Source of the DNA: Bacteroidales bacterium
Lineage (GTDB): Bacteria; Bacteroidota; Bacteroidia; Bacteroidales; UBA932
Assembly (NCBI GenBank): GCA_017625535.1
Contig: JAGAKR010000013.1
Span: forward strand, 1 to 46,931
Length of the DNA: 46,931 nucleotides
Direction of reading: 5' to 3'
The position numbers and the translations under genes are program-made. The notes below the pieces were generated by a model that saw only the letters and a program-made list of their open reading frames with translations, did no database searches and was not told the origin of the DNA. Below are positions 28,388 through 36,054 of the stretch, one piece after another (position 1 is the first letter of the stretch; every line of letters begins with the position of its first letter).

Positions 28388-29002
28388 TTAAAGTTTGAAC
28401 AGGTGTCTGTTCTGGATAGACTTGCCAAGAGTAAGTTCATCTGTATACTCAAGGTCATCTCCAAAACCCACACCTCGGGCAATGGTACTGATCTTAATGT
28501 TAAGGGCACTCAGTTTCTTGTACAGGAAAAATGATGTGGTTTCCCCCTCCATACTTGTGCTCAGGGCAAGGATAACCTCCTGAACATTTCCCTGCTCCAC
28601 CCTCTCTATAAGTTTCCCGATAGGCAAATCAGCCGGTCCTATACCGTCCATTGGAGAGATAATACCGCCCAAAACGTGGTAAAGGCCGTTGTATTGCTCT
28701 GTATTTTCTATGCTCAGGACATCCCTTATGCTCTCAACCACACAGATTGTGGAGGTATCCCTGCGGGTATCTGCACAAACGGAACAGAGTTCATTGTCTG
28801 TAATCATATTGCAGTTGTTGCAATACCTCACCCCTTTGCGCAACGCTATGAAAGAGTTTCCGAACCTCTCAATATTCTCCACCGGCTGCTTCAACAGGTG
28901 AAGTGCAAGTCTGAGTGCACTCTTGCGCCCTATTCCGGGAAGTGAAGCAAACTCATCAACCGCCTTCTCAAGCAACTGCGAAGAATATCTCTGTTTAAAC
29001 AT
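28388..29002 (-). CDS. recR: Recombination mediator RecR
   Basis: RecR, with RecF and RecO, loads RecA at gaps. The 204-aa protein has the helix-hairpin-helix 'FASLPGIGRKSALRLALHLL', a zinc finger of Cys61, Cys64, Cys73 and Cys76 ('CNNCNMITDNELCSVC'), and a Toprim domain with 'VVESIRDVLSIE' and 'ALSTSMEGETT'. Length is standard. It sits between murQ and the symporter, separated from murQ by an inverted repeat, and may have its own promoter. Confidence 0.97.
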   Translation of the reverse strand: MFKQRYSSQLLEKAVDEFASLPGIGRKSALRLALHLLKQPVENIERFGNSFIALRKGVRYCNNCNMITDNELCSVCADTRRDTSTICVVESIRDVLSIENTEQYNGLYHVLGGIISPMDGIGPADLPIGKLIERVEQGNVQEVILALSTSMEGETTSFFLYKKLSALNIKISTIARGVGFGDDLEYTDELTLGKSIQNRHLFKL

Positions 29003-29026
29003 TGGAATGTCCCTTATAAAGAAACA

Positions 29027-29062
29027 TTCTTCACAACAATAAATGCATCGTTGTGAAGAATA
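29027..29062 (-). terminator. Hairpin between murQ and recR (possible attenuating terminator)
   Basis: A perfect 12-bp inverted repeat (ATTCTTCACAAC at 29027-29038 with GTTGTGAAGAAT at 29051-29062) encloses a 12-base loop. On the minus strand it follows murQ by 17 bases and is trailed by GTTTCTTTATAA, a weak T-rich tract. It could be a terminator, a processing site or a regulator-binding palindrome. Confidence 0.5.
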
Positions 29063-29079
29063 TTCCCATTTCAGTCAAA

Positions 29080-29898
29080 TTATTTCTTGATGGTGTTATA
29101 GTAGTCAACAGCATTTCTTACAGAACCGTGCTCAAGCAAAAGTGATTTTGCATACTCGTAATCTGTAATGTCTGTCTCACCCATAATCATTCTTGTACCT
29201 CTGTCTACAAGTTTTGCATTTGAAAGCTGCATATCAACCATCTTGTTGCCTTTAACGTGACCCATCTTGATCATTGTTGAAGTTGAGATCATGTTAAGGA
29301 TAAGTTTCTGTGCTGTACCTGACTTCATTCTGGTAGAACCTGTAACGAACTCAGGACCTACAACTGCAACAATTGGAATATCAACCTCTGCAGCAACTGC
29401 AGCACCTGGGTTACAAGTGATACAGCCTGTAAGGATACCACGTTTCTTTGCCTCTTTAACTGCACCTATAACGTAAGGGGTACTTCCGCTGGCTGCAATA
29501 CCTACAACAACGTCGTTCTCACCTACGTTGTAAGGCTGCATGTCTCTCCAGCCTCCCTCCCAGTCGTCCTCGGCGTTCTCAACAGCTTTTCTGATTGCTG
29601 TATCGCCACCTGCAATAAGGCCGATGATGAGGTCGAATGGAGCACCGTATGTAGGAGGAATCTCAGATGCGTCAAGGATACCGAGACGTCCGCTGGTACC
29701 TGCTCCAAGATAGAACAGTCTGCCGCCTTTCTTCATCCTCTCAACAATACCGTCTACAAGTTTCTCAATTTCAGGAATACATTTCTCAACTGCCAATGGA
29801 ACTGATTTGTCCTCTTTGTTCATGTTCATCAACAACTCTGCGGTTGTCATCTGATCAAGATTGGCATAATTTGATGATTGCTCTGTTACTTTAGTCAT
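29080..29898 (-). CDS. murQ: N-acetylmuramic acid 6-phosphate etherase
   Basis: MurQ removes lactate from MurNAc-6-phosphate to give GlcNAc-6-phosphate in cell-wall sugar salvage. The 272-aa SIS-fold protein carries 'YLGAGTSGRLGILDASEIPPTYG' with acidic residue Glu79 in the usual place, 'GIAASGSTPYV', and the family signature 'GPEFVTGSTRMKSGTAQKLILN'. The length is slightly short of the E. coli enzyme but covers the fold. It follows the kinase gene by 37 bases. Confidence 0.96.
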   Translation of the reverse strand: MTKVTEQSSNYANLDQMTTAELLMNMNKEDKSVPLAVEKCIPEIEKLVDGIVERMKKGGRLFYLGAGTSGRLGILDASEIPPTYGAPFDLIIGLIAGGDTAIRKAVENAEDDWEGGWRDMQPYNVGENDVVVGIAASGSTPYVIGAVKEAKKRGILTGCITCNPGAAVAAEVDIPIVAVVGPEFVTGSTRMKSGTAQKLILNMISTSTMIKMGHVKGNKMVDMQLSNAKLVDRGTRMIMGETDITDYEYAKSLLLEHGSVRNAVDYYNTIKK

Positions 29899-29935
29899 AG
29901 TTGTATGTTATATTAATTTGTTATCGGGAAGAAAA

Positions 29936-30775
29936 TTAAATTGCATTGGTGTGGTACTCTACCAGGCCGTCAATAGGTGATTTGATGATCTTGCCTATTG
30001 TTGCGCCGTTCTGTGCAGCCACATCCTTGAGGATATCCTCATAGTAGTGTGCAATTGAACCTACAAGGTTTACAGGATAGTTCTTGTAATCGTAGTGTAC
30101 AATGTTCCTCTTGAAGAACTCATCAAAGCTGGTTCTGATGAGGTTGTTGATATGAGGGTTGTCCCTGAACTCAGAGATGAACGGAGAGAAGGATGCAAGC
30201 CATTTGCTTGGAAGCGGCTCACGGTAAACCTTCTGTACAATCTTCATATAGTCAAGGTCATATCTCTTCACAAACTCCTCCTCAATCTCTTTTGGAAGAA
30301 GGCCTTTGATGAAATCTGCCATAAGTTTCTTTCCAAGAACTCCGCCGCTGGCCTCATCACCAAGGATGAATCCGCCTGCACGCACATTGTTCACAATCTC
30401 ATTGCCGTCATAAAAACAGGTGTTTGCACCGGTACCCATAATGCAGGCAATACCTGCGCTGTGTCCGCAAAGTGCCCTTGCTGCTGCAAGAAGGTCTGAG
30501 GCAACAAAAGATTTGTTTCCAGGGAAAACTTTGTCAAATGCATCGCTGAGCACTTTGGCAAGTTCTGGGGCAAGGATGCCGGCACCATAGAAATAGATCT
30601 CTTTAACGTCTGTTCCAATTGCTGGAACAACTTTCTCCTCAAGTATTTTTGAAATGTCCTCTGAAGAAAGGAAAACAGGGTTGATACCCTCAGTATTCAC
30701 TGACTTTACAGTACCATCCTCTGCAATGGCACGCCAGTCAACTTTTGTAGAACCGCAGTCGGCAATAAGTAGCAT
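29936..30775 (-). CDS. BadF/NagK-type amino sugar kinase, MurNAc kinase candidate
   Basis: This 279-aa ASKHA-fold kinase starts at ATG 30775 (MLLIADCGSTKVDW), the normal family N-terminus; an in-frame start 18 codons upstream precedes the promoter-like box and is rejected. Phosphate-binding motifs are 'ADCGSTKVDW', 'CIMGTGANTCFYDG' and 'GFILGDEASGGVLGKKL'. The family includes N-acetylglucosamine kinases and the MurNAc 6-kinase MurK of Tannerella. Position directly upstream of murQ, whose substrate is MurNAc-6-phosphate, makes MurNAc the likely substrate; this is inference. A -7-like box is 30 bases upstream and the palindromic tandem array lies beyond it. Confidence 0.88.
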   Translation of the reverse strand: MLLIADCGSTKVDWRAIAEDGTVKSVNTEGINPVFLSSEDISKILEEKVVPAIGTDVKEIYFYGAGILAPELAKVLSDAFDKVFPGNKSFVASDLLAAARALCGHSAGIACIMGTGANTCFYDGNEIVNNVRAGGFILGDEASGGVLGKKLMADFIKGLLPKEIEEEFVKRYDLDYMKIVQKVYREPLPSKWLASFSPFISEFRDNPHINNLIRTSFDEFFKRNIVHYDYKNYPVNLVGSIAHYYEDILKDVAAQNGATIGKIIKSPIDGLVEYHTNAI

Positions 30776-30805
30776 ATTCTTAAGTGTATTTAGGTTATAT
30801 TCACG

Positions 30806-30813
30806 CAAAAGTA
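30806..30813 (-). promoter_or_regulatory. Candidate -7 box for the kinase-murQ operon
   Basis: Minus-strand TACTTTTG matches TAnnTTTG exactly, 30 bases before the kinase ATG. A TTTG lies upstream at 30827-30830 but at 13 bases, shorter than the usual spacing, so the -33 box is unclear. Confidence 0.5.
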
Positions 30814-30868
30814 CAAAAAAATACAACAAAAATTACACTTTAAGCAAATAAACCTCTCAAGCCGTTAA

Positions 30869-31076
30869 ACTTTGTGCAGTTCAGCCACATTTCACGCACA
30901 AAATGTGATTTCATTCCCGACAGACTTTGTGCAATTCAGGTCCATTTCCTGCACAAAACATCATTTCATCGCAGACTTTGTGCAATTTCACCTCACTTCC
31001 TGCACAAAGTGTGACACTTCCGGCAACTTTGTTCAATTCCGCCTCATTTTCTGCACAAAATACACTGCACTCAGTC
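30869..31076. repeat. Four-copy degenerate tandem repeat of about 51 bp with internal palindrome
   Basis: Units begin at 30869, 30924, 30975 and 31026 (spacings 55, 51, 51), each opening with ACTTTGTGCA or a one-base variant and containing a later TGCACAAA, so each can fold into a TTTGTGCA-loop-TGCACAAA hairpin. The arms are better conserved than the loops and linkers. The last unit abuts the stop of the thiamine fusion gene. It occupies most of the space upstream of the kinase gene and may be a regulator-binding array, a transcription or processing element, or a selfish palindrome cluster. Confidence 0.85.
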
Positions 31077-32427
31077 ACCAAGTACAGTTACACCCGGTCA
31101 CCGGGTACATATGCCACAGAGGGCCGCTCCCTTTTCCCAGATCCATAGGGGCAGCAGATGCAATTGCCTGACGCACATACAATTTTGCACAATTTACAGC
31201 CCCAGCAATATCCTCCCCTTTGGCAAGGAAAGAGGCAATTGCAGAAGACAAAGTGCATCCTGTACCGTGGAGGTTGGAACTTTTCACACGCTGCAGAGTG
31301 AACTCATATATATCCCCGCCGGCACAAAGGATATCGCACATTGCATCACTGGAGAGGTGACCACCTTTAACAAGAACCGAACAGCCATATTTTCTATGCA
31401 GCTGCAACGCCGCTTTACGCATATCATCCAAAGAAGAGATGGAAAAGCCTGCAAGTTTGGATGCCTCCATTATATTAGGGGTAATGAGAGTGCTGCGCGT
31501 AAAGAGTTCCTCCTCCATTATCTTTATGGTTTCCTCCTTTATGAGCATTGCACCGCTGGTGGAGATCATCACAGGATCACATACAACATATTTTGGGGAA
31601 TACTTCTCCAGGGCAGAGGCAATGGCCCGCACTATGCCTGTATCATACACCATACCTATCTTTACTGCAGATACATCCAAATCATCAAAAACTGCAGAAA
31701 TCTGCTTCCCCACAAGCTCCGGAGGAAGCCCGAGAATATCTGTAACCCCACACGTATTCTGCGCAGTGATGGCAGTGATGGCAGATGCAGCATAACAGCC
31801 GTTGGCAGAAATGGCCTTAATATCTGCCTGTATTCCGGCACCGCCCGAACTGTCGGAACCGGCTATTGTAAGGACCACCGGAGGAGTAACCAGTTTTCCC
31901 CATACGCTCCCGAGCATTGCAGCCCCTCCGAATCCTATTTCATCCAGCCAGGAGAGGCGCTCAGGGGTAACACCCCCCAAAGCATATACTTTGGAATCAA
32001 TGATACCTTTCTCCGCAGCTTCCCTCAGACTGGCACCTGAAAAGGCAGAGGCATATCCTTTTTTTGATATGCTGTTGAAGATTGGACTCAAGAAGAGATA
32101 ATTACAGGAATCCTTATGTTGCTCTACCTCTTCAAAGGTGTGGCAGGAACGGCTTATACTACCCGAAAAACCGTCGGGAACAGTACGGCACCGGCTGTTC
32201 AAATGTATCCCATAAAGTCCATATCTTGCAGCAAGGTTAAAATGGCTGTGAATCACAATGCTGGCCCGGCATTCTGCTGGCAGTTCTTCCAGAATTGAAA
32301 TCATTTCCTCTTCAGATGCCCCAGGCTTGCGCAAATGTACAAGATCATATCCCCCATTCAGGGCTGCCTCTATAGCTCCGGCTTCCCCCGGAAAAAAATC
32401 CTCCAATGTAATTGCTATAACTCTCAT
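31075..32427 (-). CDS. thiD: Fusion of a ThiE/TenI-like domain with HMP(-P) kinase ThiD
   Basis: Residues 1-176 form a ThiE/TenI-like barrel ('DLVHLRKP', 'YGIHLNSR', 'YLFLSPIFNSISKKGY', 'YALGGVTPERL'); residues 182-440 are ThiD, with 'VLTIAGSDSSGGAGIQADIKA', 'VCDPVMISTSG' and the catalytic region 'LHGTGCTLSSAIA'. ThiD phosphorylates hydroxymethylpyrimidine (phosphate). The N-terminal domain lacks the ThiE motifs GxHLGQxD and TxTK, whereas a good ThiE is encoded elsewhere in the operon, so this half is more likely TenI-like (thiazole tautomerase) or structural. It overlaps thiF by four bases (ATGA) and is the last gene of the thi operon, ending at the tandem array. Confidence 0.92.
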   Translation of the reverse strand: MRVIAITLEDFFPGEAGAIEAALNGGYDLVHLRKPGASEEEMISILEELPAECRASIVIHSHFNLAARYGLYGIHLNSRCRTVPDGFSGSISRSCHTFEEVEQHKDSCNYLFLSPIFNSISKKGYASAFSGASLREAAEKGIIDSKVYALGGVTPERLSWLDEIGFGGAAMLGSVWGKLVTPPVVLTIAGSDSSGGAGIQADIKAISANGCYAASAITAITAQNTCGVTDILGLPPELVGKQISAVFDDLDVSAVKIGMVYDTGIVRAIASALEKYSPKYVVCDPVMISTSGAMLIKEETIKIMEEELFTRSTLITPNIMEASKLAGFSISSLDDMRKAALQLHRKYGCSVLVKGGHLSSDAMCDILCAGGDIYEFTLQRVKSSNLHGTGCTLSSAIASFLAKGEDIAGAVNCAKLYVRQAIASAAPMDLGKGSGPLWHMYPVTGCNCTW

Positions 32428-33104
32428 AAGTTTAAAATGTAACTGTGCATTGTCATCAAATCAATTGTCCAAAGTTTATTGTAAAGGACCTCACCATATC
32501 CGCACAAAACCTTAATTGCTTCGTGCGCCATTACTCCCCCAACAACCGCAGGGGTCATCCCAATTGTTGCGGGAGATACATCATCACTTGGGGATGGAAA
32601 CAGGTCCCTGTACCTTAAAGATGATCCCGTACCGCCAAAAACCGAAACCTGCCCTTCAAACCCCTGTATTGCCCCATATACATATATTTTTCCCGACAAA
32701 CTGCACACTTCATCCAGAGTGTACCGTGTCTGGAAATTGTCTGAACAATCAACAATTATATCATATCCTGCAACCGCATCAATGGCATTTGAGGAATCAA
32801 GCCTGTACAGATGGGGCACCACTTGAATGTTTGAATTGAGTGACAGAAGTTTTGATGCTGCAACAGATGCCTTGTAAAGCCCTTTGTCGGCTTCGGTATA
32901 AAGTATCTGCCTCTGCAGGTTGCTTTCAGAGACAATATCATCATCGGCAATACCTATATGTCCCACACCGGCGGCAGCCAGGTAAAGGGCAACGGGAGAA
33001 CCCAGCCCCCCGGCCCCTACAACGAGCACTCTGCCTGCAGCAATTTTCTTCTGCCCCTCCTCTCCTATTTCCTTAAGGAGTATCTGTCGGGAATAGCGTT
33101 CCAT
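32424..33104 (-). CDS. thiF: ThiF/MoeB/HesA-type sulfur-carrier adenylyltransferase
   Basis: ThiF adenylates the C-terminal Gly of ThiS before sulfur transfer. The 226-aa E1-like protein starts at ATG 33104 (MERYSRQILL), one base after the thiH stop; longer readings enter thiH. It has the nucleotide loop 'VVGAGGLGSPVALYLA' (about 28-43), 'ESNLQRQILY', 'DCSDNFQTRYTLDEV' and 'IKVLCGYGE'. The zinc-binding CxxC pairs of E. coli ThiF/MoeB are absent: 'RYRDLFPS' stands where CYxCLFP is expected. It lies between thiH and the thiD fusion, so ThiS is the expected partner. Confidence 0.9.
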   Translation of the reverse strand: MERYSRQILLKEIGEEGQKKIAAGRVLVVGAGGLGSPVALYLAAAGVGHIGIADDDIVSESNLQRQILYTEADKGLYKASVAASKLLSLNSNIQVVPHLYRLDSSNAIDAVAGYDIIVDCSDNFQTRYTLDEVCSLSGKIYVYGAIQGFEGQVSVFGGTGSSLRYRDLFPSPSDDVSPATIGMTPAVVGGVMAHEAIKVLCGYGEVLYNKLWTIDLMTMHSYILNL

Positions 33105-33105
33105 A

Positions 33106-34233
33106 TCAGATTCTTGTTTTGTCAAATGATGAATCCCAATCTTTCCATACAGGCTCCCTGCCAAGTTCCCTGAGTCTGCTGAACACCTCAGACGGAGTAC
33201 GCTCATCACTTACGTGGAACTGCTCAAGGGATTGTGGGTAAGTGTAATACCCGCCCGGATCGGTCTTGCTTCCTGCACTCATTGTGGTAACCCCCAATGT
33301 GGCCATATTGTCCCTGAATGCAGGCAATTCCCTTGTTGAATAGGAAATGTCAACAGTATGGTCAAATATGCGCATTGCAAAAGTGAGCTGGGCCAGTTCC
33401 TTATCCGACATTATTACATTTGGCTGGAATCCGCCGTTTTCCGCCGGACGCATCCTTGGAAAATTCACGCTGTATCTGGTTCTCCAGTATGTACGCTGCA
33501 GGTAACGGAGATGGTGAGCCATCATAGTTACATCAGTACGCCAATCCTCAAGCCCAATAAGCACACCAAGGCCAATGGAATGGACACCTGCCTGTCCCAT
33601 TCGGTCGAAACCGTTGAGCCTCCAGTTGAAGTCTGCCTTCCTGCCGCTTGGATGATATACGTTATATCTCTCTTTGTTGTATGTTTCCTGAAAACATATT
33701 ACCCCGTTCAGGCCGTGACGGGCAAGTTCACTGTAATCTTCAGCAGAGAGGGGCATCACCTCTATCTTAAGGTCATCAAAGTATTTTTTTGCAATGTCAA
33801 GTGCCTGTGAAAGATACTTTACACCGGCTTTTGCAGGGTTCTCGCCTGTAACAAGCAGAAGGCTCTCAAACGGCCCGCTCTCCTTTATTGCACGGAACTC
33901 ATCTTCCATCTGGCTGAAAGTGAGGATTGTCCTGGGCATAGGATTGGATGCGTGGAAACCGCAGTACACACAACCATTGGCACAGGAATTTGTAAGATAA
34001 AGAGGTATGAACAACGATATGGTTTTTCCAAACCTCTCTTCTGTATAATGGCGGCTCAATGCTGCCATCTGTTCAAGGTATGGCTCAGCAGCAGGTGAAA
34101 TGAGTGCCATAAAATCATCCACATCGCACCTCTCCTTTGCCAGAGCCCTCCTTACATCATTGTCTGTTTTGGAAAAGATCTTCTTTGTTGTATCCTCCCA
34201 CGAAATATTGCTCAAATAATCCGAAAAAAACAT
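33106..34233 (-). CDS. thiH: 2-iminoacetate synthase (radical SAM)
   Basis: ThiH cleaves tyrosine to dehydroglycine and p-cresol, supplying the C-N unit of the thiazole ring in anaerobes. The 375-aa protein has the radical-SAM cluster motif Cys84-x3-Cys88-x2-Cys91 ('NSCANGCVYCGF'), preceded by 'ISLFIPLYLT', and later 'FQETYNKERY' and 'FPRMRPAENG', all expected in ThiH rather than oxygen-dependent ThiO. It follows thiG by ten bases. Confidence 0.96.
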   Translation of the reverse strand: MFFSDYLSNISWEDTTKKIFSKTDNDVRRALAKERCDVDDFMALISPAAEPYLEQMAALSRHYTEERFGKTISLFIPLYLTNSCANGCVYCGFHASNPMPRTILTFSQMEDEFRAIKESGPFESLLLVTGENPAKAGVKYLSQALDIAKKYFDDLKIEVMPLSAEDYSELARHGLNGVICFQETYNKERYNVYHPSGRKADFNWRLNGFDRMGQAGVHSIGLGVLIGLEDWRTDVTMMAHHLRYLQRTYWRTRYSVNFPRMRPAENGGFQPNVIMSDKELAQLTFAMRIFDHTVDISYSTRELPAFRDNMATLGVTTMSAGSKTDPGGYYTYPQSLEQFHVSDERTPSEVFSRLRELGREPVWKDWDSSFDKTRI

Positions 34234-34243
34234 TGCACAACAT

Positions 34244-35020
34244 TTAATTGTTCAAAAAACCGGTAAGAGGGGATGAAGCCTGGGCTGTAAGGTTTGCTCC
34301 TGTACTTCCCAATCCTGCTTCGTAGGCCTTGCGGCCGGCAATTACAGCCTCTTTAAATGCAATTGCCATTTCTACAGGATTCCCCGCAACAGCAATTGCA
34401 GTATTCACAAGACAGGCAGCTGCACCCATCTCCATTGCCTGTGCCGCGTGGCTTGGTGCACCTATGCCGGCATCCACCACAACAGGGACATTTGCCTGCT
34501 CTATGATAATCTGAAGAAAATCTTTTGTAAGGAGACCTTTATTTGTCCCGATAGGTGATCCCAGGGGCATTACAGTTGCAGCACCAGCCTCTTCCAGATG
34601 TTTGCACAAAGTAGGGTCTGCCTGACAATATGGAAGCACCACAAACCCCATTTTAACAAGTTTTTCAGTAGCCTTAAGGGTCTCTACAGAATCCGGAAGC
34701 AGATAACGGGGATCCGGATGTATCTCAAGTTTAAGCCAGTTTGTTCCAAAAGCCTCCCTGGCCATCTGGGCTGCAAATACAGCCTCCTCTGCATCACGTA
34801 CACCGGATGTATTCGGCAACAACTGAATGTCAGGAGCCGCAATATGGGACAACAGTTCATCATTGCTGTCACCCAGTTCCACACGTTTCATTGCCAGGGT
34901 AACCATTTCAGTACCCGAAGCCTCAATGGCTTCTTTCATCAATCCATAAGAAGAAAACTTGCCTGTTCCCATAAACAGCCGGGAATTGAATTCTTTCCCT
35001 GCTATAACCAATTTATCCAT
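34244..35020 (-). CDS. thiG: Thiazole synthase
   Basis: ThiG joins deoxyxylulose-5-phosphate, dehydroglycine and ThiS-thiocarboxylate into the thiazole phosphate. The 258-aa barrel protein has '[14 protein letters not shown]', the Schiff-base Lys97 in '[17 protein letters not shown]', and the phosphate-binding glycines of '[13 protein letters not shown]'. The length is standard. Its start overlaps thiE by eight bases. Confidence 0.97.
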   Translation of the reverse strand: MDKLVIAGKEFNSRLFMGTGKFSSYGLMKEAIEASGTEMVTLAMKRVELGDSNDELLSHIAAPDIQLLPNTSGVRDAEEAVFAAQMAREAFGTNWLKLEIHPDPRYLLPDSVETLKATEKLVKMGFVVLPYCQADPTLCKHLEEAGAATVMPLGSPIGTNKGLLTKDFLQIIIEQANVPVVVDAGIGAPSHAAQAMEMGAAACLVNTAIAVAGNPVEMAIAFKEAVIAGRKAYEAGLGSTGANLTAQASSPLTGFLNN

Positions 35021-35651
35021 TATATCTGTGTTTTAAAGTTTCAATAAGTTCTACAATTTTGTGCATCTCTTCAACAGGGTCATCGGCCCTCAATACCGAA
35101 CCGCTCAATGCTATTCCATTCACCCCTGTTGCCATAATTTCGGGGATGTCATCCACTGTTATTCCTCCAATGGAGACAATGGGGATATCAATTCCCTTTT
35201 CTTGCATTGCTGCCACTATACGCCTGTATCCTTCAATTCCCAGTACCGGACTGAGTTTCTCTTTAGTGGTGGTAAACCTGAAAGGACCACAGCCTATATA
35301 ATCTGCACCTGCAGCATAAAGAGCCGTTACATCCTCTACAGTATTTGCCGTTCCACCTATTATAAAGCCGGTTCCAAGGAGTTCTCTTGCCTGTTGTACC
35401 GGCATATCATTCTTGCCCAGATGTACACCGTCTGCCCCAAGTTCTTTTGCAAGATGTACATTGTCATCTATAATGAACACTGCTCCCGCAGCACGGCAGA
35501 GTGCCATAGCTTCTACTGCGGTCTTGCGCATTGTCTGATCATCAGCATTCTTCATTCTCAACTGCACCCAGCGGCATCCCCCTTCAAGGGCAATCTTTAC
35601 TGAATCCAGATATGAGTATCTTTCTGTAAAATGTGTAATGAACTGCACCAT
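35013..35651 (-). CDS. thiE: Thiamine phosphate synthase
   Basis: ThiE couples HMP pyrophosphate and thiazole phosphate to thiamine phosphate. The 212-aa barrel shows the full active-site set: 'WVQLRMK', '[23 protein letters not shown]', 'GTANTVED', and '[21 protein letters not shown]'. These motifs are complete, in contrast to the ThiE-like half of the fusion at the operon's end. It starts four bases after thiS and overlaps thiG. Confidence 0.95.
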   Translation of the reverse strand: MVQFITHFTERYSYLDSVKIALEGGCRWVQLRMKNADDQTMRKTAVEAMALCRAAGAVFIIDDNVHLAKELGADGVHLGKNDMPVQQARELLGTGFIIGGTANTVEDVTALYAAGADYIGCGPFRFTTTKEKLSPVLGIEGYRRIVAAMQEKGIDIPIVSIGGITVDDIPEIMATGVNGIALSGSVLRADDPVEEMHKIVELIETLKHRYNG

Positions 35652-35655
35652 CTTG

Positions 35656-35853
35656 TCATCCTCCGCATACAGCTTTTACAATGATTATATCTGCCCCCTC
35701 TTCCAGTCTGGTGCTGTTCCATTTTTCCCGGGGAACCATTTGTCGGGACAATGCCACTGCTATCCCTTTCTCCGGCATTCCCAGTTCTGTTACAAGTTCC
35801 GGGATTGTTGTTGCAGAAACTTCTGTTTCCTTGTTGTTTACAATAATTTTCAT
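35656..35853 (-). CDS. thiS: Sulfur carrier protein ThiS
   Basis: ThiS is the small ubiquitin-like protein whose C-terminal glycine is made a thiocarboxylate for thiazole formation. The 65-aa form from ATG 35853 (MKIIVNNKETEV) has the family's usual start and ends in the required Gly-Gly ('AVCGG'). Another in-frame ATG at 35859 adds two residues; anything longer would enter the riboswitch terminator. It is the first gene after the TPP riboswitch. Confidence 0.93.
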   Translation of the reverse strand: MKIIVNNKETEVSATTIPELVTELGMPEKGIAVALSRQMVPREKWNSTRLEEGADIIIVKAVCGG

Positions 35854-35885
35854 ATGCATGGTAATTTTAAAGCAAGGGGGCAGGC

Positions 35886-35918
35886 AAAAAAAATGCATAC
35901 CATATACGGGGTATGCAT
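35886..35918 (-). terminator. Riboswitch expression-platform terminator before thiS
   Basis: On the minus strand ATGCATACC (35910-35918) and GGTATGCAT (35893-35901) make a perfect 9-bp stem with an eight-base loop followed by a run of seven T. It lies between the TPP aptamer and thiS, as expected for transcription attenuation when TPP is bound. Confidence 0.88.
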
Positions 35919-35933
35919 CTAAAAAAATATCCA

Positions 35934-36003
35934 CAATTCCTACGGCAGTACTAACTGCATCAGGTTCGAGGGTATAATCTCAGCCACTTAAGGCACCCCT
36001 ATG
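35934..36003 (-). promoter_or_regulatory. TPP riboswitch of the thiamine synthesis operon
   Basis: The minus strand contains the conserved THI box in order: GGGGTGCC, GGCTGAGA, ACCC, GAACCTGATGCAGTTAGTAC and GCCGTAGGAA. These form the TPP-binding aptamer. It is followed by the terminator hairpin and thiSEGHF-thiD. No clear promoter box was found in the 50-base gap after pnuT; a short TCCGG/CCGGA hairpin at 36032-36045 may be a weak terminator of the uptake operon. Confidence 0.96.
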
Positions 36004-36054
36004 TTTTATTAAAAATATATGTCAAAATATTTCCGGACTGCCGGAGGATTACCC

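Noticed and set aside
28378-28509. N-terminal extension of the sodium:solute symporter
   Set aside because: The extension reads antisense-like sequence within recR in another frame and lacks transporter features; ATG 28377 begins a normal first helix.
30869-31076. CRISPR array
   Set aside because: Only four units, degenerate whole-unit similarity rather than identical repeats with unique spacers, and no cas genes.
30872-31171. Plus-strand ORFs across the 51-bp array, encoding 17-residue repeats
   Set aside because: The repeat length is a multiple of three, so frames stay open by chance; the first spacing of 55 breaks the pattern, arms are palindromic, and there is no start signal or protein-family likeness.
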